Assembly: GCA_949825045.1 (NCBI GenBank) | Contig: OX463836.1 | Coordinates: 14,236,329-14,300,328 of the forward strand | DNA from: Argyresthia goedartella | Taxonomy: Eukaryota > Arthropoda > Insecta > Lepidoptera > Argyresthiidae | Direction of reading: 5' to 3' | DNA length: 64,000 nt | Shown here: positions 1 through 12,100 of the stretch, piece by piece | Position numbering within the stretch: position 1 is the first letter of the stretch | Layout: each line of letters starts with the position of its first letter | The notes under the pieces: model-generated | The model's database searches: none | Seen by the model: the letters and a program-made list of their open reading frames with translations, nothing else | Told to the model about the DNA's origin: nothing | Made by a program: the position numbers and the translations under genes

Positions 1-1330
1 ATTGTGTTGATCATTATACGCTATTAATTAAATTAAATCATTACGGAGTTAGAAATAAAGCGTTAGATCTACTAAGATCATACCTAAGCAATAGAATTCA
101 AAAGGCAGAAGTTAACGGCGTAAAATCTGATGGATCGGGTGTTAAAATTGGCGTTCCACAAGGTTCCATATTAGGCCCTTTCTTATTCCTGGTATATATT
201 AACGATCTGCCTTTTATGGTGGAGAAATTAACCGACATAGTGTTGTTTGCTGATGATACTTCAATGGTCTAGAAAATTGAAAGACAAAAAGGAGATTTTG
301 ATGATATTAATGGTGTATTGTCTTTAACCTTGAATTGGTTCACAGTTAATAACTTATTGTTAAACGCTGGTAAAACCAAGTGTATCAAATTCTCACTTCC
401 AAATGTCAGGCAAGTTGAGACCAGTTTAGTGTTAGACAACAGCACGTTAGAATTAGTAAATTCTTGGAATAACCATTGATAGCAAATTGCAGTGGGGACC
501 CCACATAGATAAATTGACAGGTATATTAAGTTCTGCGGCTTACGCTGTTAGGAAAATCATACAAAGCACGGATGTGGCTACATCTAGGCTAGTATATTTT
601 AATTACTTTCATAGTGTGATGTTCTATGGTATCTTGTTGTGGGGGAAAGCAGCGGATATTCAAACTATTTTAATTTTACAGAAAAGAGCTATTCGAGCAA
701 TTTATAATTTAAAACGAACAGACTCCTTAAGAGAGCTTTTTAAAGAAATTGACATACTAACAGTAGCAAGTCAATTAATTTTCGAAAATATAATGTATGT
801 ACGCAAGAACCTTATAACATTTTCCAAACTTAGCGATAGCTGTAATGTTAACCTAAGAAATAATCACAGACTGTGTGCGCCCCGATTTAGACTCGCAAAG
901 GGTAGCCAATTCTTTCAAGGGTCAGTGCATTCTCTACTACAATAAGATACCTCTGGAGATTTTGAAATTGCCATTTGAGCAATTTAAAAAGCATGTTAAA
1001 GCGACTTTGTCGAAAAAGGGGTATACAATGTTCAAGATTACTTAAATGACAGGACTGTATGGGGTTAATCTGGCTCAACACAGACCTTGCTGTTAGTAAT
1101 TTTGTAATTATTTATTCCTGCTTATTAATCATAACAATTAAATTTTTCATATAGGTATTAGTTAATCACAACCTATTTTTAAAAGAGATCTAAAAATCAA
1201 TCTGTGGGAGTTTCTACGCCTTTCTTCTCCCACAGTGGTCCAATGTAGAGAAGAGGCAAAAAATTATGTTTGCTAAGTATATGTAAATATCTACAGTAAT
1301 AAAGTACTTTGACTTTGACTTTGACTTTCA
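1..1330 (+). mobile_element. Non-LTR retrotransposon 3' end (LINE family 1), broken
   Basis: The + strand encodes the second half of a LINE reverse transcriptase. The GVPQGSILGP motif lies near 152-180 and the FADDT catalytic motif near 247-261. A thumb/C-terminal region follows at about 478-945 (LQWGPHIDKL, then QKRAIRAIYNL). Reading needs a stop skipped near 270 and a frame change near 470, so the copy is dead. The tail at 1296-1330 is AATAAAG followed by a tandem TTTGACT, a 3' end typical of CR1/Daphne-like or jockey-like elements. The 5' part lies outside the window. The same family recurs, antisense, at 34845-35206 and 52724-53230. Confidence 0.85.
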
Positions 1331-2292
1331 ACCGGTGTCAGGTGTTGTAACACATGTCACCTGTTTGTTTTATTGGTTTTAGTGCATCGCAGATTCCCGT
1401 TGCGTAATTACGTAATTTGCGCAGCGTGCGATTGTATTCTCTCGATAAATGGAAGAGTTGTAAAAGATTAGATCTGGACTGGTATAGTAAGTATATAACA
1501 GTTGTGTATAGTGTAAATTAGTGTATAGGATTAAGTTAGTAAGTAACAACAATAATTTTAGATTGAAATAGTAATTCTGCAGTCCTAAGCCTGTGCAAAG
1601 TATGAAGGAAAATTTATTTGATCGTTATAATGTTACTAATAACTTTTAATAATTAACAAAAATAGCAGACCCTACATAATGCACTTTGCAAGCTACAACG
1701 GCAATAGAAAATATAATTTTCGTTACCTATCATTAGCAAGTTTGGCAATTTAGCAAATAGCAGAATAGCCATTTATTTAAGCAGCTTTAATAAATTAGCA
1801 CAGCAACTATATAAATTATTTAAAATTAGCATTTACACCCACCCACCTCTAGTTATTGCGGTGCCACATTCTACCGTAATTAGTTAAATATTACTATTTT
1901 ATAGGAATAAGGGAATAGGGGAGTCCCCAAGTTTTGACTTGTCTAATAGACAAGATGACAAATAATATACGACCTAATTACAAAGTTCATAAATATCTAG
2001 GATGTACGTACACTATAACTGCATGGTAATTTAAATAAGCTATACTGCTATACAAAAGCTATACTCTATCCCTACCACATTCAAACGCCGACTGTGAACG
2101 CATTTTTAGTCCTACTACTTACTTGAAGACGAAGAAAAGGAATCACTTGTCCACAAAATTTGCTGCTGGGAACCTCTTTACGCAACAGGCATGACAAGGC
2201 AAAAACTGTGTCGATTTCCATCCCACCCGTGAGATGATTAAAAAAAAGTGTCGGTGCATAAAAAAATGGATCAGTAGATATTTAACTTGATT
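1331..2292. other. Intergenic, no gene seen
   Basis: This AT-rich stretch lies between the LINE tail and the first copy of repeat X. I found no open frame with family features, no RNA gene and no clear repeat. It may hold upstream control sequence of the codanin-1 gene, but nothing specific can be pointed to. Confidence 0.5.
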
Positions 2293-2785
2293 TATCTACA
2301 CAAGTATCATAAACCCTCTTTACTGCGTTCAAAAACCGCACGTTACGATCAGCATTATGTTAAACTACTTGGTAAAAACTCGTTTCGTATCTGGAAAACT
2401 ACAGATAATGGTCATTATGTGTAGTTTTCCTACATATAATGACATTCAAATTTCGAACGCGGACGCCCACCCGCGTGCCATCCCTAGTTTGTCTGTGAAG
2501 TTGGTACTGACATTCAAATTTCGAACGCCGACGCCCGAAGTTGGTGCTACAGAACAAGCTAAATAACTGCAGAGCCACAATGCCGGTCAAACATGCGGTT
2601 CCTGAACATATCAAAGAGATGTTATGATATGTGTGTAGATAAACTAGTGTATGTAACTGTACATAATTAGGCATTAAAACTCTCGAGTGATATTATTATG
2701 AAACTCGCCTTCGGCTCGTTTCATAAACCCACTCTCGAGTTTTAATGCCCTCCATTATGCAGCAGTCACATAAACTACTATTAAG
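2293..2785. mobile_element. Repeat X copy 1 (MITE-like with palindromic tail)
   Basis: The left module (2293-2641) starts ATCTACACAAGTATCATAA and ends in an imperfect inverted copy, GTTATGATATGTGTGTAGAT, giving short terminal inverted repeats around ~350 bp. A second module (about 2670-2755) is a long hairpin. GGCATTAAAACTCTCGAGTG pairs with CACTCTCGAGTTTTAATGCC, and an inner TATGAAAC/GTTTCATA stem encloses CGCCTTCGGCTC. The same two-module unit recurs at 38629-39090, and partial copies lie at 15534-15880 and 26637-26805. It has no transposase, so it is probably a non-autonomous DNA element. Confidence 0.7.
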
Positions 2786-3092
2786 TGAGATTTTTGTGAT
2801 TTTTTATTGTTATGATCAATAAATAATAGTATACGTATTTATAATACAAACTATTCGGTTTTCTTGAACAATTTTATTATCAAAAGGTTACCGTATTTTT
2901 TTGTCTGACATACCATAACATTTTACCATTTACCGTTTTTTTAGACCAGCAACATCGTAATTTTGATAGAGAGAGTTGGAGACACTGACTGAATATGGGT
3001 CAATCAAGTTTTGTGATGACAGAATTTGGCGCGCAGTCATCACAATCGATTTGTCGAAGAATTACCTTCTTAATGGAGATTATCAGCTGAAA
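2786..3092 (+). other. Putative 5' UTR and proximal promoter of codanin-1
   Basis: This is the space between repeat X and the start codon at 3093. In the frame of the start codon there is no earlier ATG back to about 2976. I see no TATA box or initiator that I would defend, and the transcription start is not located. Confidence 0.35.
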
Positions 3093-3179
3093 ATGCCTGA
3101 AACAATAATTCAAAGTGTCTTAACACACAAAATTTCTCTGGAAGTGCTCGTGAAATGGCTTAACGATGAAACGATAGAG
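3093..3179 (+). CDS. CDAN1: codanin-1 exon 1 (coding part)
   Basis: Codes residues 1-29, starting MPETIIQSVL and including ISLEVLVKWLN, which matches the layout of the vertebrate N-terminal helix (a start, a hydrophobic helix, then V-V-W). ATG 3093 is the first ATG in this frame, in a good context (gaaaATGc). It ends GAG|gttata, a 5' splice site with a poor +3 to +6. Reading through gives a TAA within five codons, so splicing here is required. Intron 1 is only 73 bases. Confidence 0.82.
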
Positions 3180-6100
3180 GTTATATTTTTACTATAAAAA
3201 TATTGTCTTCAAGGTATTTACAATATAATTTTCATTGATTTGGTATTTGCAGGATACTCCTGAGTATGGCGCGTTGTTCTGCTACAGCCGGACTGAGTTT
3301 GTGGCTTATTTTATCTCGTTTTTGAGGAGTCAAACAGACAGGTGAGATCAATGTTTTGATGAAGTAAATTGCACTGCATCTCTTATCAGATAGAATGGCA
3401 GAGGCTACGTCCGCTTTATGATCTAGATACACTTGTTTAGGGTAAGTTAACTGCATCCGATGGGCTGCTACAGTATAGACACCCGTGTCATAACGTGTCA
3501 TTCGCTACTGTGACACCGGCACGAACGGACGCTTCCTAGCAGCGTACGCGACGATGCCCCGTAAATTAGCGACAACCTAGTTTTCGCAATATCGTTACGC
3601 CATGGCTGTACCAGCCAAGCGCGCGGACACCATCTTGGTGAACGAGCTGCTCGCCTTCGTACAACAGAAGCTGGACGTGATGGACGAGGTCTCCCTGGAG
3701 CAGATCTGCTCGACCAGCTTCAAGGAGGTTGAGATCGCCGCCGCCAAGACTGTGCTGCAAGAAACCGCCATCACCACTGTGCGCCTTGTCGCGCGGAGGG
3801 GTGCTGCAAGCGGGAAGAAGGATCTTCAGGACATCTTCCGGGTGTTCAAGGAGACCGAACCCGATGACGTCCCGACCTACGTGGCCCGCGACCTGAACAA
3901 GCTGCCGCCGGTGACATTCGACCACGTCGACGCCACCCGGCTGCTGAAGGATATCGTGCGACTACAGGCTGACGTCACCGACATCCGGAGCAAGTTGGAG
4001 ACTTCGGAAGGCATTTGCACTGAACTAAAACGTGAGTTGTTAGTATTGCGTCAGGCCAATACCTCGCTGCCGACGCAGCGAATAGCCGACGCGCGCGACG
4101 ACAACGCGACGGTCAGCAAAAATGCCCAACAAGCGACTGACCCAGTTACGCGGGTTGCTAAGCCCGCGTTGACGAACACCGCACCGCTTCGTGACGTCAC
4201 GAAGCCATGCCGACCAGCACCGAATGCGGTCTCTTCTGGTTCATCCAAATCACTGGAAGCCCAAAAAGAAACGTATGCTGCTGTGTCCCGCCGTGCCCGC
4301 CGCCGCCGCCCGCGCCCCGCACCGCCCGCCGCCGAACAACAGAAGCTGCAGGCTGCGCCGCGCGCGCAGCCGGCCAGGCCCGCTCGTGGCCCGCCGAACG
4401 CGACAGTTGATGGGGAAGGTTTCATCCTGGTTCAAACCAGGAAGCGCCGCTCCAGACGCAGCCGCAATCAGCGTGGCACCGCCCCCGCCGATGAGTGCAG
4501 CCTCAAAGCTGCCGCTCCCACGGCCCTAATCTACCTTTCCCGGCTCGACGTGAACATGACCTGCCAGGACATCGAGCGTCACATCCTGGAAAGGCTGAAG
4601 AAGAATCCGCCGCGCAGTCCCAAGCAGGCGACAGAGGTTTCGACGGTGCAGATTGATCTTTTGGAGTCAGATAGACCCAAGGACTTTCTGTCCTTCAAAC
4701 TTCGGGTGCCGGCCGATCTCAAGACAATGTTCCTGGCCAAAGATTACTGGCCGGAGGGCATTGTCTACCGACGCTATAGGGAAGCGAGACCGAAGACCAA
4801 AATCCCTAGCTAGGCTAGAGTTACTATTGTTATATTTTATATCTATGTCTAGTTTTAAGGTATCTATCGATATGGGATTTTACATCCTGAAATAAAGATT
4901 TTATTATTATTATTATTATAACCATATCATAGAATTGATCATATCATGAAATGGCCAACCATGATTGAATTAGAACTTTCATTGAACGGAGAAATATTTT
5001 AGGGAAAAACATTGTTATATTATTGGGCACCTGCTGGCAGTTATGATATTTATTTGGAAATTTTTTAATCTTACTGTCTCTGCCTACCAAGCGAGAGGTC
5101 CCGGGTTCAATCTCTGCCTGGGGGCGTCCCAGGTCTTGGATGTGATGTGTGTGACATCACTGTTTCTGGTTCCTATGACACAGGGTATCCTAGTGTGGGG
5201 CCAGAAGCAATGTATATGCCTGTATGTAAATATTATGTTGTGTTATGTTAATTATACAAAAATGTTTTATCATAAGAACTTCTGGCTGCATCTGTCAGTT
5301 GCAGAAACAATCTTTACATTTTATAGCCCCATTAATCGCTAATGGTGAGTCAGTCCTACATAATTCAGTTTTTTTGACACAACATGGCTCTTATTTCTGA
5401 GTATATAATGTTCAGGACAGTTCACACATCTTGATGTTATGCCCATTAGCATATAATTGGACTTTAAAATTTGAAGATAATTTCTGTAACTGGCTGTATG
5501 ACAAATATAGAGAGATACCTAGGCAATAAAACAATTAGATCGAGAAAGATTTATGTTCAAGTAGGTGTGGTGGCATCAATTTGTTGTATATTTATTGGTT
5601 CTCAAACAGATTTGCTTTTACTTTTTCAGCATACTTCAGACAAACAGCACAGCACTAAACTTAATACAACACCAGGGCACACCAGAAAAAATCCTAGGGC
5701 GTAAACACAGGCGGTCAGTGAGTGAACCAACTAGTGAAGCTGACGGCCAGAAGAACACTGATAGCCTGGTGGTGAAGACTGACCGCAACAGGAGCCATGA
5801 GTCACCTAACAGAGAAAAAAGTCAGAAAAAAACCGCCCGCCGGGTCAAGACTAAACTGTTCAACGACACAGACCGCAGCAACCCAAGCCTTAATCTGTCA
5901 GTTTCCTCGTCCAAAACTGATTCAGATGAATCCAGAGAGTCTAGACTGATTTGTGGAGTTGAACGACTCATACTGTCCAGTACTCCATTGAAACATGGAG
6001 CAAGCCCATCTGATTATCCAAACTTGCCGCTGACCAGTCCTGTGACACCACAATCTAGAAGTTTTGGCAACTATGAACGTTGTGACACCCCTAGATCTGG

Positions 6101-9100
6101 TCACAGACATTCAAGGTCCCAAGATAAATCACTTTTAGGTGATTTTCTCGCCAATGCTCAAGTCAAAAGTGCAAAGAAGAAACGGACCACACCAAAAAAT
6201 ATCTCCAATGAGGCAGAGGATAGTAAAGTTTTTGATCTAAGCAGCTCAGAGATGTTCCCTGAGATTGGTGTGCGAAAGTCCAGTTCCTTAAGATCAGAGA
6301 GGAGGCGAATCAAGCCAACGAACATAGATAAAACACCTCAAAAGAGTTTTTCACTCAATTCATTCAATTCAGAGTCTTTCCAGCAACCATCACCGTTAGC
6401 CCTAGAGGAAAATCAGGCTTTTAAACAACAAAAGCTGCAGCCAAAGGAATTAGCTAACAGTTTTGATGTCGAACGGAGCATATTAAAGCAAGAAAGACAA
6501 AAACTAATGGAGAAATTTAACATATTGAATACATCCAGTAGCCAAAAGTCACCACAGACACCCACTATCAAAGTCACTAAGAAAGATTCCTTTGAAAAAC
6601 AAACTTATAAGAATGCTGATGCAAGCAAAGTTACTTTCAAAGAGGAAATCGATATATTAGTAGAAATATACAAAATACTACTCAAAGACAATATGATCTT
6701 GAGCCTAAGCAGCGAAATATACTACCTCATATCAATATTAATGTCCCAACAGTATGAGGAGGACTATTTAGAAGCAGAAGAGAAATTGGACCAACGAAAT
6801 CTAGAATTCATACTAAAAACTATACACAACAGCACACACTTTGCTGTTAAATCACTCTGGCATCAACGGTTGATACTCGAATTCATGCTCGACAAGAACT
6901 CCCTAAAAGTTCTCGGAGAACACAAGAAAGTGAGAAGTTTCTATCCGGACTTGGCCAAGTTCCTACTAAATCTGTATGGAGTGAAGTGTGAGTCGGATAC
7001 AACTAAAGGGGATAAACCGGTTAGTGTAATCATTCTACAGAATCGGTACACCAATGGCGTGGTCTGTTTCAACTTCGAAACGGATAATGCGGATAACTTT
7101 CCATCGCTGTTGAGTTTTCAGAACTTTAAGAAGCAGCGGGATATGTTCTATGAAATACTCAGGTGAGCTTGCTTTAGAGTCGATGCAGACCACTGGATTT
7201 TTGATCGGCCGAAGTTTGGGCTGCCAGGCTAATTCGGCCGATGCCGAATCGTTGCATACATCTTCTATGTAAGAGCACAATTGAATTATCGGCCGATAGA
7301 AAGTCTAGTCTGTGGGTACTCTTATACTTTAAAGGTTCAATTCTGTAGCCGACTGAAACTGCAGACGGTGAGTCGCGAGAACAGGACAGCCAGCATAGTT
7401 ACCTGAACAAGAGAAAGCTTAGATATCTAGCGAGTGAACAACAGCGAGCCTTGTTTTATAGCGAGTGAACAAGAGATAGCGTTGTTACATAGCGAGTGAA
7501 AAAAAGAGAGCGGAGTTACCTAATGTCTCGCTCACTCGCTAGGTAACTGCGCTCGCCGTCTCGCTCACGCGACACCTCGCCTGCATCTGCGATTGGCTAC
7601 GAACTTGTACCTCAAGTTTGTCGATGTCGCAGGAATGTTCTAATACCCGTACACTTAAAAGTTTTCAAGGATACTTGCAAGCGTGCAGAAACTTGTCAAG
7701 ACGTCGTTTGAATTGACATGTTACCTGACAGATACAAAGAAAATTATGACGTGACTGACCCACCTCAGTAAGTCCCTCGTAAGTCGACAGGTAAGACAAC
7801 ATTTTTGCGACACCGACGCACCTTGCCGAAAACGCGACCGAAGTCCGGCGTGATTGTGCCCGCAATGCTATCAAGTTACGTAAGCTTCAATTAAGCAACG
7901 TAAATAAAAATTGATAAAAAATACTACTTCAAATAAAAAAAATGTTTTGTACCTACGTTGGAATTGGTTTGGGTGGTTAAATTCGTGTAAGTATGTGTAA
8001 AAAAATTATTTCTGACTTTTGAGTTAATTTGAAGTCGACTTATCGAGTAGACTAGTCGATTTTTTTTAATTAATTTTTATTTCGTAATTTTTTGTTGTTT
8101 CGTGTGGAATTTCTTGTAATGATAAGTTTTTCATGGATCCACTCTTTTAAGTACTGCTTAAAACCCCTCAACTCACCATGTTTCTTGCACTCCATACTGC
8201 ACTGCGTCAATATAATATGAGTAGATTCACAACTTCAGAAAATATTTTACCCCGCTAATTTTCAAGTTTTCAGTCTATTTTTCATAATTTGAAAACTTCC
8301 AAACCGATTTAGATAACACCTTCATCTATCATCCCTTCTTTGTTTCCCAGCTCTTATTAAGGTAGACTTAAACTTCATTGTCCAACCGATTCTGTGAACA
8401 CAAGCACTATTCCCTAATCTGGAGTAAGTATAAGCCAATAAAGAAAGAATGTCAAAATCCGATCCATAGTTTCGGAGCAACATGAAGACAAACATTAACA
8501 CAATCATACATACTCCTATGAAATTTTGTATACTTGTTTGGAAGCCCTAAAAGAATTACATGTGTGAATATTTTGCGTTTCCTATAATATTACATATCTA
8601 CTGAAGACCCGAATGGCGGAGTCGGCAGTGACCCTGCCTACGAAGCCAAAGGTCCCGGGTTCGAGTCCCGGTGGGGGCAAATATTTGTTTGATGAGAACG
8701 GATGTTTGTACCCTAGTCATGGTGGTTATCTATCTAAGTATAATATTTATCTATATAAGTATGTGTAGCGTTGTCTAGTACCCAAGATACAGGGAATCCT
8801 AGTTTGGGGCTAGATCAATGTGTGTAAATAGTGTCAAAGGTATCATTATTAAATTATTACTTAAGTATAGAATTAAGAACCTCTCCTTTTTGTGAAGTCG
8901 GTGAAAAATGATCCGCGGAGCTCGGTCGCGTCTTCGGCCATGGTGTGTCGGTAGTAGTCGTCACACTAAGTAATGGTATAGCCGACCCGGTCTGTCACAC
9001 CAGGCGGCCCAAATTGCGACATTCACAAGGCGTCAAAAGTAACTTGACTAAACGTACTGAACTGACAGCATGAAATCCGACAACTTTTGTTCGTTTTTAC

Positions 9101-12100
9101 GATTACTTTAATTATTTTACTCGTACTTGTGTTGTATACTTTATCGGTCTCAATAACACATACAACTTTATTTATTTATTTCTTTCTTTCTTTCCAGCTC
9201 TGTGGATAACTAACAGCTTATAAAGTATGATAATAGCCAAACTAAAACAAAAAAAGCCAATAAGAGCCACTTGTAGCAATAAAATATAAATAATTAATAA
9301 CTAGTCAAAGTTAGAATCAAAAACAGTTCACAGTAGATATAAAAACCAAGTTGAATGCATGAACCAAGAAAAATTAGAGTTATTCTAAAATTACAGATAT
9401 AGCTCAACACCAATAATGCCAGAATGCTACAGAATAAAAATAAATAAAAAATTAAGAACATAACCTTTTGTTAATGCGCCGCCTAACAGCAGCTACGCTG
9501 CTGCTGCCAAATAAGTCAAAATCAAAAGTAAGTTTATATCCAACACTATTTATATCCCGTCTTTTCAGATGGTATACAGAAACCCAGCACAACGGCAGTT
9601 CCAAATCGACCTTCCGCAGTCGAGTAAAGGCCCTGATCTCGCTGTCCGTGTCTCCGTTGAACCACGCCCACCTGGCCAGGCTGTGCACGTCGCACATGTT
9701 GGCAGAGTGCCTGCCTGCCACACAACAGGTATGCTTGCACAGCGTCACGCACAATCCCATACGGAGCTGCGGTGACAGTTGTGCCCACCGCCCACGTACA
9801 TGGCAAGCTAATGGGTAGTAAGTGTCTGATTTAACCAACTTGTTGGTTGGTTAAATCAGACACTTAACTAACTCTCTAGACCGTTAATTGAATGCCGACG
9901 TTTAACCCAGTCACTAGCATTTTGATTTAAATAAAGCATCGTCGAAAACGTTTAAACTCGTTGAACGTTTCGTTCACTCACTTGTCTGACGGAATTTTGT
10001 GACTTGGTTAAACGTCGGTATTTAATTAACGGTCTAGAGAGTTAGTTAAGGGTCTGATTTAACCAACTAACTGGACATACATACTATGCAGGCTGTCACG
10101 ATCACTCGCTCGGTAACTACGCTCATAGTCTCGCTCCCTCGCCTTAGCGACACGTCTGCAGTTGCGGTCGACTAAGTACTAAGGTGCACCTTAGGTCTCC
10201 GCCTGGCCCTATTCCTGTAAAAAAACAATGTAGTATGAATATATGCCCCAATCGAATGTATGTTGTCTATGATAGTATGAATTTTAATATGTTTGTCTGC
10301 AGGAAAGCAAGCTGAGTAAACTGCACAGGCGCCTGACCGGCCCCGCTACCCACGAGTCGCACCGCACTCCCAGCTTCACTGCCAAGGAGAGCTTCTACAA
10401 GTAAGCAAACTGCAGCGCCGCCTGACCGGCCCCGCCACACGAGTCGCACCGCACTCCCAGCTTCACTGCCAAGGAGAGCTTCTACAAGTAAGCAAACTGC
10501 AGCGCCGCCTGACCGGCCCCGCCACACGAGTCGCACCGCACTCCCAGCTTCACTGCCAAGGAGAGCTTCTACAAGTAAGCAAACTGCAGCGCCGCCTGAC
10601 CCGCCCCGCCACACGAGTCGCACCGCACTCCCAGCTTCACTGCCAAGGAGAGCTTCTACAAGTAAGCAAACTGCAGCGCCGCCTGACCGGCCCCGCCACA
10701 CGAGTCGCACCGCACTCCCAGCTTCACTGCCAAGGAGAGCTTCTACAAGTAAGCAAACTGCAGCGCCGCCTGACCCGCCCCGCCACACGAGTCGCACCGC
10801 ACTCCCAGCTTCACTGCCAAGGAGAGCTTCTACAAGTAAGCAAACTGCAGCGCCGCCTGACCGGCCCCGCCACACGAGTTGCACCGCACTCCCAGATTCA
10901 CTGCCAAGGAGAGCTTCTACAAATAAGCAAACTGCAGCGCCGCCTGACCCGCCCCGCCACACGAGTCGCACCGCACTCCCAGCTTCACTGCCAAGGAGAG
11001 CTTCTACAAGTAAGCAAACTGCAGCGCCGCCTGACCGGCCCCGCCACACGAGTCGCACCGCACTCCCAGATTCACTGCCAAGGAGAGCTTCTAGAAGTAA
11101 GCAAACTGCAGCGCCGCCTGACCGGCCCCGCCACACGAGTCGCACCGCACTCCCAGCTTCACTGCCAAGGAGAGCTTCTACAAGTAAGCAAACTGCAGCG
11201 CCGCCTGACCGGCCCCGCCACACGAGTCGCACCGCACTCCCAGCTTCACTGCCAAGGAGAGCTTCTACAAGTAAGCAAACTGCAGCGCCGCCTGACCGGC
11301 CCCGCCACACGAGTCGCACCGCACTCCCAGCTTCACTGCCAAGGAGAGCTTCTACAAGTAAGCAAACTGCAGCGCCGCCTGACCGGCCCCGCCACACGAG
11401 TCGCACCGCACTCCCAGCTTCACTGCCAAGGAGAGCTTCTACAAGTAAGCAAACTGCAGCGCCGCCTGACCGGCCCCGCCACACGAGTCGCACCGCACTC
11501 CCAGCTTCACTGCCAAGGAGAGCTTCTACAAGTCAGCAAACTGCAGCGCCGCCTGACCGGCCCCACCACACGAGTCGCACCGCACTCCCAGCTTCACTGC
11601 CAAGGAGAGCTTCTACAAGTAAGCAAACTGCAGCGCCGCCTGACCGGCCCCGCCACACGAGTCGCACCGCACTCCCAGCTTCACTGCCAAGGAGAGCTTC
11701 TACAAGTAAGCAAACTGCAGCGCCGCCTGACCCGCCCCGCCACACGAGTCGCACCGCACTCCCAGCTTCACTGCCAAGGAGAGCTTCTACAAGTAAGCAA
11801 ACTGCAGCGCCGCCTGACCGGCCCCGCCACACGAGTCGCAACGCACACCCAGCTTCACTGCCAAGGAGAGCTTCTACAAGTAAGCAAACTGCAGCGCCGC
11901 CTGACCCGCCCCGCCACACGAGTCGCACCGCAATCCCAGCTTCACTGCCAAGGAGAGCTTCTCAAGTAAGCAAACTGCAGCGCCGCCTGACCGGCCCCGC
12001 CACACGAGTCGCACCGCACTCCCAGATTCACTGCCAAGGAGAGCTTCTACAAGTAAGCAAACTGCAGCGCCGCCTGACCGGCCCCGCCACACGAGTCGCA

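Noticed and set aside
2357..2674. Frames inside repeat X on both strands, recurring at 38738-38985.
   Set aside because: They recur because the repeat recurs, and neither strand shows a transposase motif.
2976..3092. Upstream extension of codanin-1 exon 1 by about 39 codons.
   Set aside because: The frame is open but begins at TTG with no ATG before 3093, and the homologous N-terminus aligns with 3093.
8602..8690. tRNA-like sequences here, at 34252-34327 (minus) and at 27300-27396 (minus).
   Set aside because: A and B boxes are good, but the acceptor stem does not pair and each is fused to a SINE body.
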